From Oscillospiraceae bacterium (GTDB lineage: Bacteria > Bacillota > Clostridia > Oscillospirales > CAG-382): a stretch of DNA of 64,000 nucleotides. The stretch lies in the NCBI GenBank assembly GCA_015064955.1, contig SVRD01000004.1, forward strand, positions 56,705 through 120,704, in the 5' to 3' direction. The translations under genes and the position numbers were made by a program. This document shows, piece by piece, positions 17,069 to 26,191 of the stretch. Positions within the stretch are counted from its first letter, which is position 1. Every line of letters begins with the position of its first letter. Below the pieces are notes generated by a model that was not told where the DNA came from, made no database searches, and saw nothing but the letters and a program-made list of their open reading frames with translations.

Positions 17069-17658
17069 GCGAGGACCTCCTTTAAATGACGTGCAAGCTC
17101 GTGTGAGGCGTTTCTAAACGCTTCACGAGTTGAATCGTTATAGATGACACTATCGCTGTTTTCGATAATAAAATCGTTTGTGAGCTGATTTGAGAGCCTC
17201 AGACGCGCGTTTTCTTCATTTATACCGTCGCGCTCGATGATTCGCGATACACAAAGCTCGTCATCCGCGACAATTCCGACGATATGATCGCATATCCCGT
17301 CGATACCGCTTTCAAAAAGAGTGGGCGCATCGAGGATAATGATTTCGTCATTGTCAAATCGCGAAATGATCTCTGCGATCTCGGCTCTGATATGCTTATG
17401 AGTAATCTTATTTAAAAGCTCCAGCTTTTCCTTATCGGTGAATACTATTTTTGCCAGCGCCGCTCTGTCGAGAAAATTATCGACAACTATACTATCGCCG
17501 AAGCTTTCGGCAAGCTCCGTTAAGCAATCGGAAGGCTTTGAAACAAGATCTCGGTAGACTTTGTCGCAATCGATAACTTTTATTTCCTCTTGCTCGGCGC
17601 AGCTTGCAAAGGTACCCTTGCCGCTTCCGCTTCTTCCGCAAAGTCCGATCAGCTTCAT
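17065..17658 (-). CDS. coaE: Dephospho-CoA kinase
   Basis: 197 aa. It has a P-loop GRSGSGKGT at residues 8-16, DCDKVYRDLV for substrate binding and DAPTLFESG in the middle, as in CoaE. It phosphorylates dephospho-CoA at the 3'-hydroxyl, the last step of coenzyme A synthesis. It lies between tsaC and the transglycosylase gene, overlapping both by four bases, so translation of the operon is tightly coupled. Confidence 0.95.
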   Translation of the reverse strand: MKLIGLCGRSGSGKGTFASCAEQEEIKVIDCDKVYRDLVSKPSDCLTELAESFGDSIVVDNFLDRAALAKIVFTDKEKLELLNKITHKHIRAEIAEIISRFDNDEIIILDAPTLFESGIDGICDHIVGIVADDELCVSRIIERDGINEENARLRLSNQLTNDFIIENSDSVIYNDSTREAFRNASHELARHLKEVLA

Positions 17659-18287
17659 AATCCAAGCACCTCTTCGAGTGTTTCCTTTGAGAACGAGCCG
17701 TATCTCAGTATTTCGGGCTTTTCGTTCACCAGCGAAACGATGGTTGATTCGAGTCCGTATTCACATTCGCCGCCGTCTAAAATAATATCCGCTGCCGAGG
17801 TGACGTTATCGAGCTCACTCGCGCTCGAAACACTTTTAAAGCCCGAGATATTCGCGCTTGTTGCGGCAATAGGCGCAGAAAATGAATTTGAAAGCGCCAA
17901 AAAGATCTTATTTGAGGGGAATCGCAATCCGACCGTATCTCCGCCCGCAACGGCAACCGACGGAACATTCGGCTTCTTTTTGACAACTAATGTAAGAGGG
18001 CCGGGTGTGAATCGCTTTATAAGCTCGCGCGCGGTATCATCGAGAATACCGACCGATTCCGCCATTTCAAGTCCCGACACGTGCATAAGCAGAGGCTTTG
18101 AAAGCGGGCGTTGTTTTTTTTCATAAAGCGAAAGAACAGCCTTTTCGTCGAATGCGTTTGCGCCGATTCCGTAAACTGTTTCTGTCGGGAATATCGCCAA
18201 GCCGCCCTTTTTAAGCAGAGTGACGCATTCATTTATAGCAAAAATGTCGATATTATATTCATCTAACCGAAATATTCTCGCGCTCAT
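17655..18287 (-). CDS. tsaC: L-threonylcarbamoyladenylate synthase (YrdC/Sua5 type)
   Basis: 210 aa from ATG 18287, which follows GAGGTGG with good spacing. The open frame extends to 18536, but that extension crosses the promoter and has no ribosome binding site, so it is rejected. Family features are GGLAIFPTETVYGIGANA, the KKQRPLSKPL ATP/threonine-binding segment and the SANISG motif. It makes threonylcarbamoyl-AMP for the t6A37 modification of ANN-decoding tRNAs. At this length it has the catalytic YrdC domain without the full Sua5 C-terminal domain. First gene of the operon with coaE, slt and M18. Confidence 0.94.
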   Translation of the reverse strand: MSARIFRLDEYNIDIFAINECVTLLKKGGLAIFPTETVYGIGANAFDEKAVLSLYEKKQRPLSKPLLMHVSGLEMAESVGILDDTARELIKRFTPGPLTLVVKKKPNVPSVAVAGGDTVGLRFPSNKIFLALSNSFSAPIAATSANISGFKSVSSASELDNVTSAADIILDGGECEYGLESTIVSLVNEKPEILRYGSFSKETLEEVLGL

Positions 18288-18305
18288 TTTACCACCTCTT
18301 TTGTT

Positions 18306-18334
18306 ATTATAACACAAAGGCTTTCTATTTTCCA
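18306..18334 (-). promoter_or_regulatory. Predicted promoter of the tsaC operon
   Basis: On the minus strand TGGAAA (18329-18334), 17-base spacer and TATAAT (18306-18311), 19 bases before the tsaC start. Confidence 0.6.
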
Positions 18335-18354
18335 TATTTATCCGAAAAAAACTA

Positions 18355-18383
18355 TTGAATATGCTGTGATTCTTTGATATAAT
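18355..18383 (+). promoter_or_regulatory. Predicted promoter of metA
   Basis: TTGAAT (18355-18360), 17-base spacer, perfect TATAAT (18378-18383). Only 31 bases separate it from the metA start, leaving no room for a SAM riboswitch. Confidence 0.75.
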
Positions 18384-18414
18384 ATGTTGATTAATAATGT
18401 TAATGGAGACACTA

Positions 18415-19332
18415 ATGCCGATCAAAATACCAATGTCGTTACCTGCCGCAGAGGCATTGATAAAAGAAAATATTTTCGTTATGGACGAGGCGCGCGCAGT
18501 TACGCAGGATATCCGTCCGCTTAAGATCGCGATCATGAATCTTATGCCGACGAAGATCGTTACCGAAACACAGTTTCTGCGTTTGCTTTCAAATACCCCG
18601 CTTCAGATAGACATCACTCTTTTGAATACAGCTTCACACCAATCGAAAAACACCTCCGAGGAGCATCTCGCAACCTTTTACAAAACATTTGACGAGGTTA
18701 AAAACGAAAAGTTTGACGGTCTTATCATAACAGGTGCGCCCGTTGAGCTTCTCGACTTCAAGGACGTCGATTATTGGGACGAGCTTTGCGAGCTTGTCGC
18801 TTGGGCGAAGAAAAACGTTTACTCTACGATGTACGTTTGTTGGGGCGCTTACGCAGGGCTTTATATCAACCACGGTATCGAAAAAAGAGCGCTCGACAAG
18901 AAGGTTTCAGGTGTTTTCAGGCACAAAACGCTCGTGCCCGAATATCCGCTTGTACGCGGCTTCAACAAGGAATTTTCGGCACCGCATTCGCGCTATTCGG
19001 GAGTTGACCGCGAGGACGTCGAAAAGGTCGACGATCTTCTTATTCTTGCCGAATCCGACGAAGCGGGCATTTACCTTGTTGCAAACAAAAACGGAAGAGA
19101 ATTCTTTGTCACAGGCCACTGCGAATATGATTTCGACACGCTCCGCAACGAATACGAGCGCGACGTGGCAAAGGGGATTAATCCCGAAGTGCCCAAGCAC
19201 TACTTCCCCGATGACGATCCTACGAAAACCCCCGTTTCGACCTGGCGTGCACACGCTCATCTGATGTATGCAAACTGGCTCAACTACTACGTTTACCAGA
19301 ACACGCCCTACGATCTTAACGAAATGCTATAA
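18415..19332 (+). CDS. metA: Homoserine O-acetyltransferase, MetA type
   Basis: 305 aa from ATG 18415, preceded by GGAGA. The start at 18397 would lack a proper site and would shift the family numbering. With this start the catalytic cysteine is Cys142 ([11 protein letters not shown]) and the acyl-donor residue is Glu111 ([10 protein letters not shown]). In characterised MetA enzymes Glu at 111 goes with acetyl-CoA and Gly with succinyl-CoA, so this should be the acetyl-transferring type despite the common name homoserine succinyltransferase. A conserved His lies in TGHCEYD. The product O-acetylhomoserine feeds methionine synthesis. It is a single-gene unit between its own promoter and terminator. 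Confidence 0.95.
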   Translation: MPIKIPMSLPAAEALIKENIFVMDEARAVTQDIRPLKIAIMNLMPTKIVTETQFLRLLSNTPLQIDITLLNTASHQSKNTSEEHLATFYKTFDEVKNEKFDGLIITGAPVELLDFKDVDYWDELCELVAWAKKNVYSTMYVCWGAYAGLYINHGIEKRALDKKVSGVFRHKTLVPEYPLVRGFNKEFSAPHSRYSGVDREDVEKVDDLLILAESDEAGIYLVANKNGREFFVTGHCEYDFDTLRNEYERDVAKGINPEVPKHYFPDDDPTKTPVSTWRAHAHLMYANWLNYYVYQNTPYDLNEML

Positions 19333-19347
19333 CAAAAACCAATAAAC

Positions 19348-19380
19348 AAAGGTCCTCCGCTGATTCGGAAGACCTTTTTT
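19348..19380. terminator. Bidirectional terminator between metA and the ROK gene
   Basis: A near-perfect 12-bp stem AAAGGTCCTCCG / CGGAAGACCTTT (one mismatch) followed by TTTTTT on the plus strand. It serves converging genes. Confidence 0.8.
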
Positions 19381-19389
19381 TCGTACGAT

Positions 19390-20301
19390 TTATGTGCTGT
19401 GTGGTGTTCCCAAAAGCGAAGCGCCGATTATGCCGCCGTCGCCCTTGAGTGCGGTAATGAGAACCTTGCATTCGCCAAAGAGGTGCGGTCTGACAAGGCT
19501 CATAAGCCCCTCGCCTTGATTTGAAACGCCGCCCGACAAAACAATAGCCTGCGGTTGAAAAATGTGTATGAGGCTGTTTAAGCCGTCTGCAAGGACACGT
19601 CCGTATTCATCCAAAAGCGATATTGCAACCGGGCAGCCGCGATCCTTTGCGTCAAAGGCAGTCTTGCCGTTTATGCCCTTTTTTGCCTCGTCGGCAATTA
19701 TGCTGTCGGGTGATTCAAGCACTGCCTTTTCGGTCATTTCGATGAGCGCTGTTGCCGAAGCGTAGCGTTCAAAGCAGCCTCTGAGTCCGCATTCGCAATC
19801 GACACCGTTTCTGTCGAGAATGAAATGTCCGAGCTCGCCCGCGCGGTTATTGTGTCCGCGAACGACGCGGTCACCGATAAGTATCGCTCCGCCGATTCCG
19901 GTTCCGATCGTTATTATAAGTGCATCCTCGCAGCCCTTGCAAGCGCCCGCCGTCTTTTCGCCGATCAGTGCACAGGTTCCGTCGTTATCTATAAACGCGG
20001 GTACACCGAGCGCTTTGACGAGCTTTTCAACAACCGGCTCGTTTTTAAAGGGCAGATTTCCCGCCCGAAGCACCATACCTCTTGCAGAATCAACTCGGCC
20101 TGCCGAGCCGACACCGATCGCCTCGACATCATATTTTTCCATGAGTATTTTACAGTTCTCGATAATCCCGTTGATTATAAACTCGGAGGTACAGCCCTCG
20201 CCCGTCGGGAAACGGAGCTTATCGTGAACTATATATTCACTGTCGACCGCGGCAAGCTTTACGCTCGTGCCGCCTATATCGACACCTATTCTGTATTTCA
20301 T
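19390..20301 (-). CDS. ROK family sugar kinase
   Basis: 303 aa. It begins with the ATP-binding DIGGTSVKLAAVD and has the ROK zinc motif CECGLRGCFE plus GTGIGGAILIG. It phosphorylates a hexose, plausibly GlcNAc or ManNAc or glucose; the substrate cannot be read from sequence alone. It is the last gene of the amino-sugar operon, overlapping nagA by four bases, which favours an amino-sugar substrate. Confidence 0.92.
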   Translation of the reverse strand: MKYRIGVDIGGTSVKLAAVDSEYIVHDKLRFPTGEGCTSEFIINGIIENCKILMEKYDVEAIGVGSAGRVDSARGMVLRAGNLPFKNEPVVEKLVKALGVPAFIDNDGTCALIGEKTAGACKGCEDALIITIGTGIGGAILIGDRVVRGHNNRAGELGHFILDRNGVDCECGLRGCFERYASATALIEMTEKAVLESPDSIIADEAKKGINGKTAFDAKDRGCPVAISLLDEYGRVLADGLNSLIHIFQPQAIVLSGGVSNQGEGLMSLVRPHLFGECKVLITALKGDGGIIGASLLGTPHST

Positions 20302-21422
20302 AGTCCTATACCTTTAATAAACACAGCCTTTATATTCAGCTTTTCGTCACATACGATAATATCGGCTTGCTTTCCTACTGCGATCGAGCCGTATGAATCT
20401 TCTTTACCCAACGCTTTTGCGGGATTGAGAGATGCCATATACGAAACCTCCTCGAGCGGAATACCCATTTTAAGAAGATTTTTCGCACCTGCAAGCATCG
20501 AAACACAGCTTCCTGCAATTCTGCCCTCAGGGTTACGGCAAACACCGTCCTTGACGATACGTTTTCTGCCGTCGACGATATATTCGCCGTCACCCAAGCC
20601 CGACATAAAGCCGGTATCACTTACAAGCGTAATACCCTTAAAGCCCTTTGCACGATATACCAGCTTTATAGTAGCTTCATCAAGATGCACAAGGTCGCAA
20701 ATCATTTCGCAATTCACTTTATCGTCGGTGAGCACCGCACCGAGCACGCCTGTTTCACGGTGAGAAAACGGACGCATCGCGTTGAACACGTGAGTCGCAC
20801 GTGTCGCTCCCGCTGTAATCGCCGCGGTTGCCTGAGAATAGGTCGCTTCGGTATGACCGACGGACACGTTAACGCCGTTTTCGACAGCACGTTCTATTGC
20901 CTCGACTGCATTTTCGCGCTCGGGTGCGATCGTCATTATTTTAAGCAATCCCCGAGCCTCATTTGCGAAAAGCTCGACTGTTTCGGGGGTACATTCGATA
21001 TCGGGAGGATTCATAACGCCGCTTTTGGATAGCGAAACGAAAGGTCCTTCGAGATTGATGCCCAAAACCGACGCACCCAACACATCGCGCTTGGATTCGT
21101 TTAAAATATTTTTCTCTGCCGCAACAACACGTTCGGGCGTCAAAGCGCGTACCGTCGCCGCGAAGCCGGTCACGCCCTCACTCGCAAGCCATTGACGTGC
21201 TTTCGTGAAATCCTCATCGGGTGATGCGAATTCCACTCCGACACAGCCGTGAATATGTGTGTCAATAAATCCGGGAATAACGAATAATCCGTTCGCGTCG
21301 TATTGCTCGGTATCGGTAATATCCGCGCCGATTTCCGCAATAATACCGTTTTCAAGCTTCAAGCTGACATCTGCAAAGCTGTTGCTTTCGTCAAGAAGAA
21401 CTTTGCCGTTTTTAATCAACAT
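20298..21422 (-). CDS. nagA: N-acetylglucosamine-6-phosphate deacetylase
   Basis: 374 aa amidohydrolase. Metal and substrate motifs are DTHIHGCVGVEF near the N-terminus, NLEGPFVS with the metal glutamate, SVGHTEATY, THVFNAMRPFSHR and the catalytic-Asp segment SDTGFMSG. It deacetylates GlcNAc-6-P to glucosamine-6-P in the cytosol. The gene lies three bases after the isomerase/epimerase gene and overlaps the ROK kinase, consistent with a pathway of phosphorylation then deacetylation. Confidence 0.95.
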   Translation of the reverse strand: MLIKNGKVLLDESNSFADVSLKLENGIIAEIGADITDTEQYDANGLFVIPGFIDTHIHGCVGVEFASPDEDFTKARQWLASEGVTGFAATVRALTPERVVAAEKNILNESKRDVLGASVLGINLEGPFVSLSKSGVMNPPDIECTPETVELFANEARGLLKIMTIAPERENAVEAIERAVENGVNVSVGHTEATYSQATAAITAGATRATHVFNAMRPFSHRETGVLGAVLTDDKVNCEMICDLVHLDEATIKLVYRAKGFKGITLVSDTGFMSGLGDGEYIVDGRKRIVKDGVCRNPEGRIAGSCVSMLAGAKNLLKMGIPLEEVSYMASLNPAKALGKEDSYGSIAVGKQADIIVCDEKLNIKAVFIKGIGL

Positions 21423-21425
21423 TTT

Positions 21426-22301
21426 TTATTTTCCCTCGATATCGCGAATCATTCGATGGAGATTTTCGCTGCCGATGGTCACACCGTCCATAACCGATTC
21501 CATACCCTCGAATTCAAGGCTGACGTAGCCGTTGTAGCCCGATGCGCGAATTGCATTGAGGATCTGATAGGAGGGTACGTCACCGTGGCCGAAAATCGTT
21601 GCGCGTCTGTAATTGCCGCCGCGGGAGAGATTGTAGCCTCTGCCGGGATTATAGGACATTCCCGAACGAGTGAAGCAGTCCTTTGCGTGAACGTGAACGA
21701 TAAGCTCCATAAGTCGAGAAACCGAAGTGAAGCAATCCTCGTCGACACCGCCGAAATTGCCGATATCGCAAAGGAATCCGTAGTTTTTATTGTTTACCGC
21801 ATTGAAAAGCTCGAGCATTCTGTTTGAATCCTGCATCAATCTTCCGTGGTTTTCGGAACAAGTCATAACGCCCTTGCTTTTTGCATAGTCAGCAACCTTG
21901 GAAATAACGGGAGCGACAGCCTCGATAATATGCTGATAGGTCTTTACCCCGTCGTATTCGGGATAATAGGAATAGGTAATATCGTGGCGGAGCAAGGGAA
22001 TACCGCATTCGGAAGCAATATCAATATGCTTGCAGACACGCTCGATCTCACGCTCGGGATCAGCCACAAAGAAGTTCGCACCGGTGGTATATATCGGAAC
22101 GTCGATACCGACCTCCTTTGCGTGTGCTGTAAGTGCGAGAGCGTGCTCGCGGGGGGTGGAGCCGTCGGGTGTAGTGTCATCGAGAACGAATTCGATACCG
22201 TCGCAGCCGAGCTCCTTGGTTTTATCTATTGCATCGAATCTTGTAAAATCGCTTTCAACGTACAAGCGGTGATAACTATACGTACTGATACAGCTTTTCA
22301 T
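21426..22301 (-). CDS. Sugar phosphate isomerase/epimerase (xylose isomerase-like TIM barrel)
   Basis: 291 aa. AP-endonuclease-2-like TIM barrel with metal-ligand patterns (HDITYSYYPE, CSENHGRLMQ, CDIGNFGG, HVHAKDC, GHGDVPSY and SLEFEGME). It stands two bases after the Gfo/Idh/MocA gene. The two families often act together on sugars through a 3-keto or epimerisation step; the exact substrate is unknown. Confidence 0.88.
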   Translation of the reverse strand: MKSCISTYSYHRLYVESDFTRFDAIDKTKELGCDGIEFVLDDTTPDGSTPREHALALTAHAKEVGIDVPIYTTGANFFVADPEREIERVCKHIDIASECGIPLLRHDITYSYYPEYDGVKTYQHIIEAVAPVISKVADYAKSKGVMTCSENHGRLMQDSNRMLELFNAVNNKNYGFLCDIGNFGGVDEDCFTSVSRLMELIVHVHAKDCFTRSGMSYNPGRGYNLSRGGNYRRATIFGHGDVPSYQILNAIRASGYNGYVSLEFEGMESVMDGVTIGSENLHRMIRDIEGK

Positions 22302-22303
22302 TA

Positions 22304-23353
22304 TTATTCTCCTATTGTAATTTCCTTGCCCTGCGAAGCGGAGTCATAAATAGCCTGAAGCATTCTCTGCATATCGACAGCCTGCTCGATAGGATATTTG
22401 GTTTCCTTGATTCCCTTGATCACACAATCTGCAAAATGCTCGATTTCAAGCTTGAATTTATCGTTATTTCCGTTTACGGTAACGTTATCGGTAGAAAGGA
22501 ATTGGTTTCTTTCACCGTAAATCACAAGAGGCTCGACCGATGCGCCTGCCTTAGAGCCGAAAATGTAAGTTTCGCTCTTGTCGGGTCCGTTGAGTGCCCA
22601 GCTTGCCTCGAAAACAATGATCGCGCCGTTTTCGAAATGAATTACGCCTGCACCCGAATCCTCGCAGTCAAATTGATTATCGGGGCAAGGCGTGCCGTGC
22701 CATCTGCCGACGCCCTTTGTCTGATAATCACCGATATTATTAAAAACGTTGGCAGAAACTCTGGTCGGCTTCGGAGTGCCCATAAGATACCAAGCGGCAT
22801 CAATGCGGTGAACGCCCAAATCTATGATAGGACCGCCGCCCGAGGTCTTTTTATCGGTAAACCAACCCGTCGGTGTGCCGCGGCGTCTTATATAGCTTGT
22901 TTTGGCATAATATACATCACCGAATTCATTGCGTTCATACATATCGCGGAGATACATATTTGCATAGCCGAAGCGAGAAGGAACCGCAAGGAAGAAAATG
23001 ATTCCGTTTTCCTTGACTGCCTTTTCCATAACAAGAGCATCGTCGAGATTCATAGCAAGAGGCTTTTCGCACATTACGTGCTTGCCTGCGTTTGCCGCTT
23101 TTACAAGAACATCCTTGTGCGCATTATTCCAGGTGCAGATATCAACAGCGGCAATATCAGCTTTTTCGAGCATTTCATCAATGGAAGCATAAACCTCGGG
23201 GATACCGAACTCCTGTGCAACCCTTTGAGCACGCTCAAAATCAATATCACATATAGCAACAGGCTCGCAGTTCGAGCACTGCTTATATGCGGGAAGATGT
23301 CCGTGTTTTGCAATATTGCCGGCACCGACAACGCCGATTCTCAACTTTTCCAT
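22304..23353 (-). CDS. Gfo/Idh/MocA family oxidoreductase
   Basis: 349 aa. The NAD(P)-binding Rossmann start GVVGAGNIAKHGHLPAY and the family signature CEKPLAM are clear, and GGGPIIDLGVHRIDAAWYL matches the C-terminal substrate domain. First gene of a four-gene operon with an isomerase/epimerase, NagA and a ROK kinase, so it probably oxidises or isomerises an amino sugar or a glycoside before the NagA step. That role is inferred from position. Confidence 0.92.
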   Translation of the reverse strand: MEKLRIGVVGAGNIAKHGHLPAYKQCSNCEPVAICDIDFERAQRVAQEFGIPEVYASIDEMLEKADIAAVDICTWNNAHKDVLVKAANAGKHVMCEKPLAMNLDDALVMEKAVKENGIIFFLAVPSRFGYANMYLRDMYERNEFGDVYYAKTSYIRRRGTPTGWFTDKKTSGGGPIIDLGVHRIDAAWYLMGTPKPTRVSANVFNNIGDYQTKGVGRWHGTPCPDNQFDCEDSGAGVIHFENGAIIVFEASWALNGPDKSETYIFGSKAGASVEPLVIYGERNQFLSTDNVTVNGNNDKFKLEIEHFADCVIKGIKETKYPIEQAVDMQRMLQAIYDSASQGKEITIGE

Positions 23354-23383
23354 ATCGTTATCTCCTTTTAATATTCTAATTAC

Positions 23384-23412
23384 ACATTAGCACATTGAAT
23401 TGGCTTTGTCAA
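23384..23412 (-). promoter_or_regulatory. Predicted promoter of the amino-sugar operon
   Basis: A perfect TTGACA (23407-23412, minus strand), 17-base spacer and TAATGT (23384-23389), 30 bases before the first start. Confidence 0.65.
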
Positions 23413-23476
23413 TGAAGTTGTTGATTTTTATGGAACATTATGTTATATTGTTATTAGAGTAAAGGAGGCGGATTTT

Positions 23477-23860
23477 GTGAAAACTTGGAAGCATATTTTA
23501 ATCATTCTTATGAATTATTCGCTGATTTTGGTTGCACTCATAATGCAAAGCGCCGCGTTTTTATTTTGGGTTTTTCTTATAATAACGGCTCCTATTATTG
23601 CTTATTTGAACTACCGCTTTGCAACAGATATAAAATGGCTTTGCATATATGATATTAACTATATAATAGGCAGCATTTTGTCGGGATATTTGATAATTCC
23701 GCTTGCCACCGCGAAAGAAACAGACGGATATGCGTACGTTTTGAATATGTTAGGAGAAATAATTTTGATTATTGTTGCACTTCTGTCTATTATTCTTTCG
23801 ATCGTTTCGGTTTACGTTAAATACCGAAAAAGCAGTTTACGAAAGGACGGCGAGATATGA
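23477..23860 (+). CDS. Small integral membrane protein, unknown
   Basis: 127 aa, GTG start 9 bases after AAAGGAGG. About four hydrophobic segments fill most of the sequence, with a short basic C-terminal tail (KYRKSSLRKDG). No family recognised. Its stop overlaps the next start (ATGA), so the two membrane proteins are probably made together and may form a complex. Confidence 0.75.
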   Translation: MKTWKHILIILMNYSLILVALIMQSAAFLFWVFLIITAPIIAYLNYRFATDIKWLCIYDINYIIGSILSGYLIIPLATAKETDGYAYVLNMLGEIILIIVALLSIILSIVSVYVKYRKSSLRKDGEI

Positions 23861-24633
23861 GCTTTTATAACTACGATATAAACGTTTATACCGATATTTT
23901 CAAGCGATACGCCAAATCAAAAGCGTATATTGTTGCTATTTTTCTTTCACTTGTATCGTCACTTGTTGCTGTCGCTCATCAAGCATATTCATCTATCGTC
24001 GCGATACCGAGCGATGCGACCAAATTTGACCGAACGGTTGATATTTCAACTGCTGTTATCAGCTCGGTTTTCTCACTTATATTTGCAATCTTTATTTTTT
24101 ACACTCTTTATTCCGCGGTAAGATGTGCAAAAGGCAATTTCAAGGCCCTGAATAGTTTTAAAACATATATCACAATTAACCTTGCTTATATGATACTATC
24201 TATCGTGGCGATCGTTCTCAATTTGTTTTCCATAACGACCGATCCCGTTACTATGATATTTGGTGCTGTGATATCAGTTTTAGCCGGTTTATTGGCTTAT
24301 AAGTATTACCTCGGAATCCGCGACACTATCGAATACGGTGTCAATGCCGCTTGCGGAAATTCATATGGACAATCGAGCAGGTTTTTGCGGTATATCACAA
24401 TTATAACTATCGTGCTACACCTCATAACTCTTTTAGCAATTACGTTTATATACTCGTTTGTATCTCTTGAGCCGACAGATACTTTGACTGCTGCGGATAT
24501 TGCAAAGTTTGTAAAAGCAACAAAGGATTCTATGATCGAGCTGTTGATCCATCTGCCTCAAACGGTATCCTACATCTTATTCCTTTACGTTTGGAAGAAA
24601 TTCGACAAAGAAATGAAGCTTGCAAGCAAATAA
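23857..24633 (+). CDS. Integral membrane protein, unknown
   Basis: 258 aa with about six hydrophobic helices, the first near residues 25-43 and the last near 225-245. No conserved motif is recognised. Coupled by a 4-base overlap to the upstream membrane protein. The pair is flanked by the amino-sugar operon (divergent) and the ribosomal operon (convergent), which gives no functional hint. Confidence 0.75.
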   Translation: MSFYNYDINVYTDIFKRYAKSKAYIVAIFLSLVSSLVAVAHQAYSSIVAIPSDATKFDRTVDISTAVISSVFSLIFAIFIFYTLYSAVRCAKGNFKALNSFKTYITINLAYMILSIVAIVLNLFSITTDPVTMIFGAVISVLAGLLAYKYYLGIRDTIEYGVNAACGNSYGQSSRFLRYITIITIVLHLITLLAITFIYSFVSLEPTDTLTAADIAKFVKATKDSMIELLIHLPQTVSYILFLYVWKKFDKEMKLASK

Positions 24634-24657
24634 CCAACAAGCAAATAAAAAATAAAG

Positions 24658-24680
24658 AGGACAGGTTTTGAGCCTGTCCT
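24658..24680. terminator. Bidirectional terminator at the end of the ribosomal supercluster
   Basis: AGGACAGG / CCTGTCCT stem with a 7-base loop. T-rich tracts follow on both strands (TTTTATT on plus, TCTTTATTTTTT on minus). Confidence 0.9.
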
Positions 24681-24691
24681 TTTATTATGAC

Positions 24692-25159
24692 TTATTCAGC
24701 CGCTGCTTCTTCCTTGACTTCAGCCTTAACTGCCTTCTTGGTAGACTTCTTAGCGGGCTTCTTTTCCTCGGTCTTTGCTTCTTCCTTTTCTTCCTTTACG
24801 GTGTAGAGGTTTTCTGCGCCAACGAGTTCAATAATAGCCATTTCCGCACCGTCGCCACGTCTGGGACCGATCTTGAGAACACGGGTGTAACCGCCGTTTC
24901 TTTCATCGTAGAGGGGAGCGATCTTGGTGAAGAGCTTATATACAACTGCTTCCTTTTTGAGGAATGCAATTGCCTGTCTTTTAGCGACAAGAGTATTCTT
25001 TTTGCCGAGAGTGATCATTTTATCAGCAAGTGCGCTGACTTCGGCAGCACGAGTAACGGTCGTTTCGATTCTTCCCTTTTCGAGAAGGAAGGTGACCATA
25101 CCCCTGAGCATAGACATTCTATGAGCAGTAGGTCTGCCTAATTTTCTTGTACCGGGCAT
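24692..25159 (-). CDS. rplQ: 50S ribosomal protein L17
   Basis: 155 aa. The first about 115 residues match L17 ([17 protein letters not shown]...). The rest is a low-complexity Lys/Ala/Glu tail ([18 protein letters not shown]) beyond the usual bacterial length. Last gene of the supercluster, after rpoA, ahead of the terminator. Confidence 0.97.
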   Translation of the reverse strand: MPGTRKLGRPTAHRMSMLRGMVTFLLEKGRIETTVTRAAEVSALADKMITLGKKNTLVAKRQAIAFLKKEAVVYKLFTKIAPLYDERNGGYTRVLKIGPRRGDGAEMAIIELVGAENLYTVKEEKEEAKTEEKKPAKKSTKKAVKAEVKEEAAAE

Positions 25160-25193
25160 GTCGGTTGCCTCCTTATTTTAGTAAGCGAGATGA

Positions 25194-26144
25194 TTAGTCA
25201 TCCGATTTGCGGAGCGACAGACCAAGGGACTGAAGCTTCTGGATAACTTCTTCAAGCGATTTTTTGCCGAGGTTTCTGACCTTGATCATATCCTCCTCGG
25301 TTCTGTTTGTAAGGTCTTCTACGGTGTCGATGCCCGCTCTCTTCAAACAGTTAAAGCTTCTTACAGACATATCGAGTTCTTCGATAGTCATTTCAAGAAC
25401 CTTTTCCTTAATCTTCTCTTCTCTTTCAACCATAATTTCGGTATTCATTGCTTCGTCGGAAAGCTCGATGAAGAGGTTAAGGTGTTCGTTAAGAATCTTA
25501 GCTGCGAGAGATACCGCCTCCTTAGCATCAATGGTGCCGTTGGTGGTGAGATCAAGCTCGAGCTTATCAAAGTCGGTAATATTGCCGACACGGGTATTTG
25601 ATACCGTGAAATTAGCTTTTTGAACCGGGGTGAAGATAGAATCGGTGTAGATAGTGCCGATTACAGGGTTTTCAACCGCGGCCTTGTTCTTCTCCGAGGA
25701 AACGTATCCTCTGCCGTGTTCGAAAGTAATCTCCATGAAGAAGGGCGCGCCCGTTTCTACGGTCGCAATGTGGTGATCGGGATTGAGTATCTCGATATCC
25801 GAATCAACCTGAATGTCACCGGCTGTGACTTCACCGCCGCGAACGTCGATTACACAGGTCTTGGGCTGAGCGCAATAAAGCTTTGCAACGATACCCTTGA
25901 CGTTAAGTATGATTTCGGGAACGTCCTCGGTAACACCGGGAACGGTAGAAATCTCATGAAGCACGCCGTCGATCTTCACGCTCGATGCTGCCACACCGGG
26001 AAGCGAGCTGAGAAGCACGCGACGAAGCGAGTTGCCAAGTGTGATACCGTAACCTCTTTCGAGAGGTTCTACAACGAATATACCGTGTCTGCCGTCTTCG
26101 CTTAATTCTGCGGTAACGATATTCGGTCTTTCGATTTCGATCAT
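25194..26144 (-). CDS. rpoA: DNA-directed RNA polymerase subunit alpha
   Basis: 316 aa. The N-terminal assembly domain contains [21 protein letters not shown]; the C-terminal domain ends with the helix-hairpin-helix segment [20 protein letters not shown] that contacts UP elements and regulators. It lies between rpsD and rplQ in the standard order. Confidence 0.98.
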   Translation of the reverse strand: MIEIERPNIVTAELSEDGRHGIFVVEPLERGYGITLGNSLRRVLLSSLPGVAASSVKIDGVLHEISTVPGVTEDVPEIILNVKGIVAKLYCAQPKTCVIDVRGGEVTAGDIQVDSDIEILNPDHHIATVETGAPFFMEITFEHGRGYVSSEKNKAAVENPVIGTIYTDSIFTPVQKANFTVSNTRVGNITDFDKLELDLTTNGTIDAKEAVSLAAKILNEHLNLFIELSDEAMNTEIMVEREEKIKEKVLEMTIEELDMSVRSFNCLKRAGIDTVEDLTNRTEEDMIKVRNLGKKSLEEVIQKLQSLGLSLRKSDD

Positions 26145-26191
26145 TCTGTTTTCCTCCTCTTAATGTTGGGACTCCTGTTAAACAGAAGTGA

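Noticed and set aside
18384..18414. SAM or T-box riboswitch before metA
   Set aside because: Only 31 bases separate the -10 box from the start, too short for such an RNA.
18288..18536. N-terminal extension of tsaC
   Set aside because: It overlaps the predicted divergent promoters and the start of metA and lacks a ribosome binding site; ATG 18287 has one.
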